Positions 1 to 6,302 of a stretch of 64,000 nt of DNA are shown here, in pieces (within the stretch, counting starts at the first letter, position 1; each line of letters starts with the position of its first letter). The DNA lies in assembly GCA_965214305.1 (NCBI GenBank), contig OZ243949.1, forward strand, positions 496,001 through 560,000. The letters are read 5' to 3'. A model generated the notes under the pieces. That model searched no databases, was not told the DNA's origin, and saw nothing but the letters and a program-made list of their open reading frames with translations. The position numbers and the translations under genes are program-made. The stretch is from Azophilus sp965214305 (GTDB lineage Bacteria > Pseudomonadota > Gammaproteobacteria > Pseudomonadales > Azotimanducaceae).

Positions 1-336
1 GCTGTCCTGAGTGAGAATAATGAGACCATGCGATTGCGCCTGCACGATCAGCATCCGGTCAAACGGATCCCGATGATGCAAGGGCAAATTGACGTGCGCC
101 TCCAGATGCACAACCTCAATGCCCAACATGTGGTAGCTGCCAGCGACTATTTGATGGAAGCCCGCCGGTATGTCCAGCTTGCCTATGGCGGACTTGATCG
201 CGCATTCCCACAGAGTGGCCACGCTCACATGCAAGCTGTTGCCGGTCGACTTCAGAATGGCCAGAACGTCATCCGACAACCTGCCGGGGGCCGACCGGGC
301 CCAGAGCAATATGTGGGTATCGAGAAGGTATCTCAC
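1..336 (-). CDS. PIN-domain toxin (VapC-like), partial
   Basis: The first 112 residues of a PIN-domain ribonuclease; the 3' end is outside the window. The N-terminus RYLLDTHILLW carries the first acidic residue of the PIN fold. It is followed by the family patterns VSVATLWECAIK and LPLHHRDPFDRMLIVQA, which hold the other acidic metal ligands. In this family the toxin cleaves RNA and is neutralised by its cognate antitoxin. The GTG start overlaps the antitoxin stop (GTGA, 333-336), so the two are translationally coupled in the usual antitoxin-first order. An intact active site is inferred for the visible part only. The RNA target cannot be told from sequence. Confidence 0.9.
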   Translation of the reverse strand, partial: MRYLLDTHILLWARSAPGRLSDDVLAILKSTGNSLHVSVATLWECAIKSAIGKLDIPAGFHQIVAGSYHMLGIEVVHLEAHVNLPLHHRDPFDRMLIVQAQSHGLIILTQDS

Positions 337-578
337 TTAAGCTCCGCAACGCCCATCGCGGCCGCCAAGTCGGGGGGCCAAGAGTCGAAATCTTCAGCGA
401 TGCGTATCTGGCCATTGAGATCGCCGATAGGAGGGACGCTGCCGCACGGCTCGTAACGAGTGATTCTGACAGCGGGCGCGCCCATGCGCGTGATCACGAA
501 CTCCTCGCCATCGATCGTCTTTTTGACGATCTCGGAAAGACGCGCCTTGGCATCGCTGAGCGTGACGACGGATTCCAT
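333..578 (-). CDS. Phd/YefM-type antitoxin
   Basis: An 81-residue protein starting MESVVTLSDAKARLSEIVKK, with the pattern DGEEFVITRMGAPAVRI. This is the classic Phd/YefM fold: an N-terminal dimerisation/DNA-binding part and an acidic, tryptophan-bearing C-terminal tail that would wrap the toxin. A longer open frame extends upstream to 773, but ATG 578 is preceded by AGGAA (585-589) at good spacing and gives the normal family length. It directly precedes, and overlaps by 4 nt, the PIN toxin. Such antitoxins normally repress their own promoter together with the toxin. Confidence 0.9.
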   Translation of the reverse strand: MESVVTLSDAKARLSEIVKKTIDGEEFVITRMGAPAVRITRYEPCGSVPPIGDLNGQIRIAEDFDSWPPDLAAAMGVAELK

Positions 579-613
579 TCGACGGTTCCTATGGTTTGAC
601 CAAGTCGGACTAT

Positions 614-642
614 AGTATAGCCCGCGCCGCCTTTGATCGTAA
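614..642 (-). promoter_or_regulatory. possible promoter of the toxin-antitoxin pair
   Basis: On the minus strand TATACT (614-619) lies 17 nt downstream of TTACGA (637-642), about 35 nt before the antitoxin ATG. The -10 is good and the -35 weak (3 of 6 matches to sigma-70). TATACTATAG also contains a short palindrome that could be part of an autoregulatory operator. Confidence 0.4.
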
Positions 643-844
643 TCATCCACGCCCCTTGGTGCAATATGCGGGCTAGCGCCCGGGGAAATTTTGCGCGCTT
701 CGAGCTTTCTCGACTGTCCGACGGGCTGACGCTGATACCGAGGCGGAAACCGCTCTTCTTTCACCTTGGCCACAGTTCCGCTCCGCGCGGTGGTTGTGAT
801 AAAGTAGAAACGTTTTCGCCCGCATGCTTGGAGAACCGAAACTT

Positions 845-1132
845 ATGAAAAAAATAGCACCCCCCCCCCCCCTAGAAACTTACGGCCTTGAGCGCGTCCC
901 TCAATCCGCGAGTTTAACCTCCGGTCAACGCAAGGCGCTGGCACCAGAGACAGGCTTTAGGAATTCGAGCAGGGCTACAGTCCAATATCGTAGTAAAGCC
1001 AACCCGCGCCATCCCGAAAAACGGTCTTGGACCGCTCCCATCATCACCGAAATGACGCTTGAGCTATCCACGCAGTCTGGGGCTGATAAATATACTTTTG
1101 AGAGCAACGGCTATGCTGACGGGGCGTCGTAG
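845..1132 (+). CDS. small ORF with an N-terminal poly-C tract, possible peptide precursor
   Basis: A 95-codon frame: MKKIA followed by four prolines from a 13-C run (860-872), then a basic, Arg/Ser-rich middle. The C-terminal block KRSWTAPIITEMTLELST-QSG has an acidic/aromatic tail ending YADGAS. A GGAG (830-833) lies 11 nt before the ATG. Only this tract length, or one differing by a multiple of 3, keeps the frame open: the other two frames meet a stop within about 25 nt after the run. The pattern Lys-Trp-x-x-Pro-x-(I/V)-x-x-(L/M) followed by T-x-S/G resembles leader regions of small lasso-peptide-like precursors, but no maturation genes are near. The family assignment is weak. It may be a decayed or artefactual ORF. 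Confidence 0.4.
   Translation: MKKIAPPPPLETYGLERVPQSASLTSGQRKALAPETGFRNSSRATVQYRSKANPRHPEKRSWTAPIITEMTLELSTQSGADKYTFESNGYADGAS
860..872. repeat. homopolymer run of 13 C (codons 6-10 of the small ORF)
   Basis: Thirteen consecutive C on the plus strand starting 15 nt after the ATG at 845. It lies on the coding strand as C, the same polarity as the other three long tracts in the window. A slip of 1 or 2 nt closes the frame. Confidence 0.95.
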
Positions 1133-1303
1133 GTCGCCGATGCGCATATTGCGGCGCGGCCTGCGACGATCTCGCCGCTGTCTATTCGCGAGCCCCAGCG
1201 TGCGACAACATTACATTCGCGTTCCTCTGCCTGTAAGATCATCGGCAACAGCGGGCCGGGCGGCGTTGTCCAATGTGAACGCGCCCTGGCGAAACCGGCA
1301 ATG

Positions 1304-1329
1304 AAAAGGGCGGCCGAAGCCGCCCTTTT
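1304..1329. terminator. bidirectional rho-independent terminator
   Basis: AAAAGGGCGGC - CGAA - GCCGCCCTTTT: an 11-bp perfect stem with a tetraloop and T runs on both strands. It lies 21 nt beyond the stop of the minus-strand secreted-protein gene (1351) and 171 nt beyond the stop of the plus-strand small ORF (1132), so it can serve both. The 1133-1303 stretch before it shows no gene. Confidence 0.85.
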
Positions 1330-1350
1330 CGTGTTTCGGTCGATGCCGCT

Positions 1351-2175
1351 TCACTGTATGTTAAAGGTGAAGTCGCACCACGCGGCGTAGGGCGGCGCGC
1401 CCAATGCCCGCGCCTCCGGCGTGGGCCATATGGGTGGGCCGCAGTTGTTGCCGCCGCCCTTGAAGGTGGCGAAATACCCACTGCCATTGATGGGACGCAC
1501 ATCACCTGCTGGTATTGGCTCCCCCGCCGATTGACAGAAACCGCTCCCGCTGAAGCACACCTTGCCCCAGATGCGGACGGTGAACATGCCGGTGTGAGGG
1601 ATAGGCCTGCCGGCTGGCACGTTATCCGCGCCCTGCTGCGGGTTTGGCGGACAGGGAGGGCTTCCACGATTGGCCGTGTACGTTCGTCCACGAACAGTGA
1701 CCGTTCTCGAGCATCTTGGCTGCCCCCAGTGCGGGCAGGCTGTGGCGATGGGCTGGCCGTGGGTGTACTTGTCGGTCTCTCTGTGGAATTCGACCAGCCG
1801 CGTTGCATTCCCGCTGCCGTATGCGCACCGGGACGTGGCGCCCACGCCGAGGGCCGCGGTGCCGGGCCAGTCCTTGGCCTCAATGTCCAAGTCTCGAAGA
1901 GCAGACGTAGCTTGCGTGTCGGTGAACAAGGGGCCATTCAGCGAGGTGACGGGGTTCCCGTGGTCCCTGCCCTCGTTCTCCAGGACCTGTGAGTAATAGT
2001 CAAAGTTGCCAGGTATCGTGAATGTCTGCGCCGCGGCGGGCCCGGCCAGAAGGGCGAGAGCGGCGACCAAGGAGGCCACCGTCAGCAGTAGGAGGGTTGT
2101 CGATCTAGCGGGGGGGGGGGGGGGGGGGGGGGGGATCATGCTGTGCATTGTTGATTTATGGGATAGATGCTTCAT
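1351..2175 (-). CDS. secreted protein of unknown function behind a 25-C tract
   Basis: About 274 residues. The N-terminus MKHLSHKSTMHSMI is followed by eight prolines coded by a run of C, then a hydrophobic segment (STTLLLLTVASLVAALALLAG) ending PAAAQ, a clear signal-peptidase site. The mature part (QTFTIPGNFDYYSQVLENEG...) is rich in Gly, Pro and Cys and has several Cys that could pair outside the cytoplasm. I recognise no domain. With 25 C the frame is open from ATG 2175; alternative in-frame starts are the ATGs at 2145 and 2139. None has a clear Shine-Dalgarno sequence. Loss or gain of one C would uncouple the start from the signal peptide. It ends just before a strong terminator. Confidence 0.65.
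   Translation of the reverse strand: MKHLSHKSTMHSMIPPPPPPPPARSTTLLLLTVASLVAALALLAGPAAAQTFTIPGNFDYYSQVLENEGRDHGNPVTSLNGPLFTDTQATSALRDLDIEAKDWPGTAALGVGATSRCAYGSGNATRLVEFHRETDKYTHGQPIATACPHWGQPRCSRTVTVRGRTYTANRGSPPCPPNPQQGADNVPAGRPIPHTGMFTVRIWGKVCFSGSGFCQSAGEPIPAGDVRPINGSGYFATFKGGGNNCGPPIWPTPEARALGAPPYAAWCDFTFNIQ
2110..2134. repeat. homopolymer run of 25 G (C on the coding strand)
   Basis: Twenty-five consecutive G on the plus strand, reading as poly-proline on the minus strand just upstream of the signal-peptide core. The frame is open at this length. Homopolymers of this length are also hard to sequence, so the exact count should be treated as uncertain. Confidence 0.95.
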
Positions 2176-2209
2176 CAAGGAGTGTAAGACAGCTTGAGCG
2201 GCACGTCAA

Positions 2210-2224
2210 CCGGTTGTGTTAGGA
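2210..2224. repeat. 15-bp target-site duplication, left copy
   Basis: CCGGTTGTGTTAGGA immediately before the left end of the intact insertion sequence. The identical 15-mer follows the right end at 3701-3715. It matches the outer end of the second, older IS, so the target was that element. Confidence 0.9.
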
Positions 2225-3700
2225 TGTCAAAGCAAAGTAGAAATGTCCCCTTTTCTCCAAAGTAGAGATGTCCCCTTCGGCCTTGCGCGGAGGGAGCGTA
2301 GCGACCGGAGCGCAAGGCCGCGCCGCGGCTATCCGGCGGCCGCCCCCGCGCCGGTCTTGAAAGAGCGTCGCCAGGGGTGGTCCGGTGGCGGCTTCCAGTC
2401 CGGCCGGGACCGCTGCCGCGCCTTGACCCTGTCCACCCGCGACCGCACGCTCTTCCCATCCTCAACCGGCGGCGGATCCCCGCCCCCGGCAAGCAACTCG
2501 ACCGGCAGCTCGCGGCCGTCGCGCAGCACAGCCACCGCGCCGTTCCAGCCCTTGCACACCGTCACCGCGGCACCCCGCAGCCGGTAGCCCCGGCCTTGCC
2601 CGGTCACCTGGTAGGTGTCGCCCTCGAAGCTGATCGACAGGTTCTTCGCCAGCTTGCGTTCGTGCTGCTCGCACAGGATCAGATCCAGCTCCCGGTCGTT
2701 GTGCAACACCGCCCGGTGCGCGTCCGCCGGGTTGCGCGCCGCCACGCCGAAACGCCGGTTGTAGTCCGCCATGAACGCCGGCAGGTAGGCGTTCCCCGCC
2801 TCGATGCCGCAGATGCCACGCAGCCGCATCTCCTTCACCAGCCGGTCCTGCAGCGTCCGGTTGGCCCGCTCCACCCGGCCCTTGGCCTGCGGACTGCCGG
2901 CGTGGATTGGCGCGATGTCCAGCGTCCCCAGCGCCCGGCCGAACTGCGTCAACCCACCCTCCCGGCCCCGCAGGCTCACCCGGAATATGCTGTGGCGGTC
3001 CGAGTAGTACGCCACCGGACGCCCGTGGGCCGCCAGATGCGCCCGCGTCGTCTCCATGTAGGCCTCGGTCGTCTCCGCCGGCCAGAACCCCATCGCCAGC
3101 AGCCGCGACGTCGCGTCGTCCACGTACACGATCAGCGCGCACCGCGGCCCCCGGTCCTCGAACCAGTCGTGCGGCGAACCGTCGATCTGCACCAGATCGC
3201 CCAGGCAATCCCGGCGCGGCCGGCTCGGATGCGCGCGCGCCTCCCGACGCGCCTTCGGCCGCCACAGCCCGTCTTCGATCATCCAGCCCCGCAGCGTCTC
3301 CGCCGACAGCTTGAAACCGTGCGCCTCCACCAGCTTCTCGCAAGCGAGGGTCGGACCGAAATCCGGGTAGCGCCCGCGAACCAGGTCCAGCGCCGCACAG
3401 CGCACCGCCGGGTCGATCGCGTTGTTCGACCGCTTGCCCCGCCGCCCCGACACCAGCCCTGCCGCGCCCCGCTCCCGGTAGCGCGCCGCCAGGCGCTTCA
3501 CCTGGCGCACACTCAACCGCAGCCGCAACGCCGCCTCGCGCTGCGACAGGCGCTTCTCCACCACATCGCGAATCACTCCCGCCCGATCCGACTCCCGCAT
3601 GCTCAACAACACCTCCGCACTCGACAAGACAGCCCCTCCCCGATGAAAAAGGGGACACTTTAACTTTGCGCAAAGGGGACATTACTGCTTTGGGCTAACA
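2225..3700 (-). mobile_element. intact ISNCY/IS1202-like insertion sequence (1,476 bp)
   Basis: Bounded by imperfect inverted repeats beginning TGT. The left end reads TGTCAAAGCAAAGTAGAAAT and the right end, on the other strand, TGTTAGCCCAAAGCAGTAAT, both followed by GTCCCC. Each end carries the AAAG...ATGTCCCC/GTGTCCCC motif twice, probably transposase binding sites. It holds one transposase gene and a 10-bp stem (GGCCTTGCGC...GCGCAAGGCC) just inside the left end. It is flanked by a perfect 15-bp direct duplication. Clean ends plus an intact gene suggest a recent and possibly active insertion. Confidence 0.9.
2329..3600 (-). CDS. ISNCY/IS1202-like DDE transposase
   Basis: About 423 residues. 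An N-terminal helix-turn-helix region (SQREAALRLRLSVRQVKRL, near residues 18-40) recognises the element ends. The DDE integrase core then follows: VQIDGSPHDWFEDRG with the first Asp, the conserved VDDATSRLLAMGFWPAET, YYSDRHSIFRV with the second Asp, and SPQAKGRVERANRTLQDRLVKEMRL with the catalytic Glu. The C-terminal domain includes LSISFEGDTYQVTGQGRGYRLRG. ATG 3600 is chosen because a GGAGG lies about 10 nt upstream and family members begin at this point; the frame also has a TTG at 3627. Full length for the family. Confidence 0.9.
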   Translation of the reverse strand: MRESDRAGVIRDVVEKRLSQREAALRLRLSVRQVKRLAARYRERGAAGLVSGRRGKRSNNAIDPAVRCAALDLVRGRYPDFGPTLACEKLVEAHGFKLSAETLRGWMIEDGLWRPKARREARAHPSRPRRDCLGDLVQIDGSPHDWFEDRGPRCALIVYVDDATSRLLAMGFWPAETTEAYMETTRAHLAAHGRPVAYYSDRHSIFRVSLRGREGGLTQFGRALGTLDIAPIHAGSPQAKGRVERANRTLQDRLVKEMRLRGICGIEAGNAYLPAFMADYNRRFGVAARNPADAHRAVLHNDRELDLILCEQHERKLAKNLSISFEGDTYQVTGQGRGYRLRGAAVTVCKGWNGAVAVLRDGRELPVELLAGGGDPPPVEDGKSVRSRVDRVKARQRSRPDWKPPPDHPWRRSFKTGAGAAAG

Positions 3701-3715
3701 CCGGTTGTGTTAGGA
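3701..3715. repeat. 15-bp target-site duplication, right copy
   Basis: Exact copy of 2210-2224, directly abutting the right end of the intact IS. Confidence 0.9.
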
Positions 3716-4855
3716 ATGTTAGGAACAAATAAACTGTCCGCACTTGTAACAAATGAACTGTCCGGTTTTGCTGTTGTCCTTTTGGACTGGCAGGTGGTGT
3801 TGGATGAGACGGACACATTGGTTGCAGGAGACACGTCGGATGCGATTTGAAGAGGCCTGCACGGGTTGGGGCGAGCGTCGTTTGACGCAGGCTCAGGCGG
3901 CGGAGTTGCTGGGGGTGCGCGCGCGGACGTTCCGGCGCCACATTCACCGCTACGAGTCCGAGGGGCTGGATGGTTTGCCGGACAAGCGGATGAGCCAGGT
4001 TTCGCATCGCCGGGCGCCGGCGGACGAGGTGTTGCGGATGGTGGGCCGGTACCGGCGGCGGCACGAGGGCTGGAGCGTGAGGCACTACTACGCCTGGTAT
4101 CGTCGCGACGGGGGGACGCGCAGCTACAACTGGGTTCGCACCCATCCTCAGGCGGCCGGCGCGGTGGAGAGGCTGCCGCGCAAGGGGGCGCGCCGCAAGC
4201 GCCGCGAGCGGGCGCCCTGGCCGGGCATGCTGCTGCGCCAGGACGGCAGTCCGCACGAGTGGGTTCCCGGCAAGGCCTGGGATTTGATCGTGACGATGGA
4301 CGACGCCACCTCCGAGCATTACTCGATGTTCCTCTGCGAGGAGGAAGGCACGATGAGCAGTTTCGCCGGCGTCCGGGACGTGATCGAGTCCCGGGGCCTG
4401 TTTCGCTCGCTGTGCACCGACCGGGCCTCGCACTACTGGCACACGCCCGAAGCGGGCGGCAAGGTGGACAAGGCGAACCTGACCCAGTTCGGGCGGGCGA
4501 TGAGGCAACTGGGCGTGGAGATGGCTCCGGCGTATTCGCCCGAGGCGCGAGGGCGCTCCGAGCGGGCCTTCCGGACTCATCAGGGGCGGTTGCCCAAGGA
4601 GCTGGCCGCCTTGTCGATCACGACGATGGCCGGGGCCAACCGGTATCTTGAAGAGGTCTGCCGACCGGCCTTCAACGAGGAGTTCATGCAGCCGCCCAAG
4701 GACAACGGCTCGGCGTTTGTCGCGCTCCGCGCTCCGGGCGCGCCCGACGACATCCTCTGCCAGGAACACGAGCGGACGGTCCGCCGCGACAACTGCGTGC
4801 GCTTCGACGGGCTGACCCTGCAGATCCCCGCCGACCGGCACCGCTGCCATTTCTT
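3716..4855 (+). mobile_element. truncated older ISNCY-type insertion sequence
   Basis: The left end has TGTTAGGAACAAATAAACTG and a second AAATGAACTGTCCGG motif (3716-3770), a repeated end motif typical of this IS group. Its outermost bases were duplicated by the insertion of the intact IS. The right end is missing: recognisable transposase sequence stops near 4853 with no matching inverted repeat after it. The right boundary given is approximate. Confidence 0.7.
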
Positions 4856-5027
4856 TCGATGGCAACCGCGATGGCCAGCATCGCACTCGCCAACTTGGAT
4901 ACCGGCGTGGCCGCCGCTACCCAAACCGCGCCCCGGACCAGCCCGTCTTGGCGGGCTGGTCCGGCAAGAGGATGATTGGGAATGCGTGTGTACCATTAGA
5001 AACACGGCAGTAAATCGTCATCATTAA
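3804..5027 (+). pseudogene. C-terminally truncated ISNCY transposase
   Basis: Begins MRRTHWLQETRRMRFEEACTGWGERRLTQAQAAELLGV (helix-turn-helix). It continues through the DDE core: MLLRQDGSPHEWVPGKAWDLIVTMDDATSEHYSMF, LCTDRASHYWHTPEAGGKVDK and YSPEARGRSERAFRTHQGRLPKEL. Family sequence ends at LTLQIPADRHRCHF (about residue 350). The next 58 codons to the TAA at 5027 are unrelated read-through with no homology I recognise. The missing tail normally forms the C-terminal domain, so it is probably inactive. It differs clearly from the transposase at 2329-3600, so these are two elements and not copies of one. Confidence 0.85.
4933..4964. terminator. strong hairpin downstream of the phase-variable gene
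   Basis: A 13-bp perfect stem CCGGACCAGCCCG with loop TCTTGG, 32 nt beyond the minus-strand stop at 4996. It has no T run on either strand, so classic intrinsic termination is uncertain; it may instead protect the 3' end or mark a decayed IS edge. Confidence 0.45.
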
Positions 5028-5575
5028 TGGTGTATTGAATTTCCCGAAAACTGTTGTCCATCAGGGTGATCTTCACCGTGGCGATATCAGCGCTATTGCG
5101 GCAATTGTCGTCCTTGGTGATGATCTGCCAGTGGACTTCGTCAGGCTCGCTACCCGAGGCAAAGGTGAAGGTGTTCCCCGCAGCCGTGGGCCAGACCACA
5201 GCAGGCTGTCTATAGGCGGGGATCGTGTACTCGTTCTGGCAAGCGTAGTTGGAAACCGGGTTTCCCTCATTGTCAAAGGCCCCTTCATCAAGGCAGATGG
5301 TCTCTTCCGCCACTTCGGTGGTTTCGTCGTTCTCACCGCGGATGCCAAGACCGCCTTCCAAGCGGATACGTGTGGTGGTGCCGAGAACTTCAAGTTGGGT
5401 TACTTTTTGGCCTGCTATGTCCAGTTCGTGCGCCCAACGCATTCCCTCCAAGCCTGTAAAACTTGCGTTGGCGGACAGCGTCTGTGCCGATGCCGGTATC
5501 GCGAGAGCGGGCAGCAGCAGGAGGGCGGTTAATCTACAAAATGAGGGGGGGGGGGGTATTCGTTAACTTGATCAT
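4996..5575 (-). CDS. secreted beta-rich protein, frame interrupted by a 12-C tract (phase OFF)
   Basis: ATG 5575 has an excellent Shine-Dalgarno (GGAG, 7 nt upstream) and reads MIKLTNT then into a C run (5545-5556). With the 12 C seen here translation stops at TAG 5534-5536. With 11 or 14 C it would continue as SFCRLTALLLLPALAIPASAQ, a textbook signal peptide, and on to the stop at 4996, giving 192 residues. The downstream frame itself has a TAA just before the tract and no start before residue MEGMRW. The mature part (QTLSANASFTGLEGMRWAHEL...INDDDLLPCF) has four Cys and alternating beta-type segments; no domain is recognised. This is either a genuine OFF phase or a one-base assembly error in the homopolymer. 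Confidence 0.7.
5545..5556. repeat. homopolymer run of 12 G (C on the coding strand)
   Basis: Twelve consecutive G on the plus strand. It lies between a well-placed ATG/Shine-Dalgarno and the signal-peptide core of the minus-strand gene, which is out of frame at this length. Confidence 0.95.
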
Positions 5576-5919
5576 TTTCAGTCTCCAATCAATAATGAAT
5601 CTGGTGGTTTTTGATATTTTACCATGTGTTTTGGTCATTTCTGCATTTTCCGGCCAAAGCTATAAAAATCCATACCTGAAGAAATAATGGAACCGAATCG
5701 GGATTATATTCCCAATTCGCGCCAATCTCGGCCCCTCTCGGGGGTTTTTCGGCATTTTGGATGTCTTGGTTGTGGTCCCGCCCAAAAACGCCTCAGGGCG
5801 ATTTCCGTGGCGTTGGGGGGTTGTTTCTGTCGAGAACCAAAGGGGGTCAATGAGGTCTGGCGGTGTGGTCGCGGGTTTGCCGGTTCGGCTGGCCGGCCTG
5901 TTTTTCGTGTTTGGTAGAC

Positions 5920-6210
5920 GGGCGCGTAGCGCCCCCGTTCTGCCCTTGTGGCAGAACGGGATGATGGGCGCCGCCAGGCGCTTAGTCGCGAGCGTTGCTC
6001 GCGCCGGGAGGGGGGCTCCGGGGGGAGGTCCTCCTCCCCCCGTATAGGGAATGTGCCGCAGGCACTCAGAAATGTCCAATCCTGGCGAGTTATCCACAGG
6101 TGAATGGTTGTCAACTACAGGTATTTAATATTCTATACAGGTTGAATATCAGAGCTTTCCGTGCGGCACATGGATGTGCCGCCGACTTCAGTGCCGCAAG
6201 GCATTGAAGT
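5920..6210. repeat. array of at least eight short hairpins
   Basis: Between the end of the Calx-beta operon (6303) and the phase-variable gene (5575) there is a 727-bp stretch with no convincing gene. It holds consecutive perfect or near-perfect stems: 5920-5934 (6 bp, loop GTA), 5934-5960 (11 bp, loop CTTGT), 5968-5981 (5 bp), 5987-6003 (7 bp, loop GTT), 6019-6042 (10 bp, loop TCCT), 6053-6065 (5 bp, loop GCA), 6163-6182 (9 bp, loop GG) and 6185-6210 (11 bp with one G-T, loop GCAA). None is followed by a T run. The 5' part (5576-5700) is AT-rich and probably carries the promoter of the minus-strand gene. Confidence 0.8.
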
Positions 6211-6302
6211 AGCGAGCAAAGCTTCAGCCGCTGTTGGCGACCAATCCGGCAGCCGCAGGGAAACGCGCCTAGGCCGCCCCGACCGCGCGCCAGCGACCAT
6301 GC

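Noticed and set aside
28..456. Plus-strand 142-codon frame over the toxin-antitoxin genes
   Set aside because: Antisense to a convincing PIN toxin and antitoxin pair.
2377..3663. Plus-strand 428-codon frame across the intact insertion sequence
   Set aside because: Antisense to the transposase; Arg/Pro/His-rich with no domain.
5660..6114. Minus-strand frames of 136-145 codons over the hairpin array
   Set aside because: Low-complexity Pro/Arg/Thr content, palindromic DNA beneath, no ribosome site and no recognisable domain.
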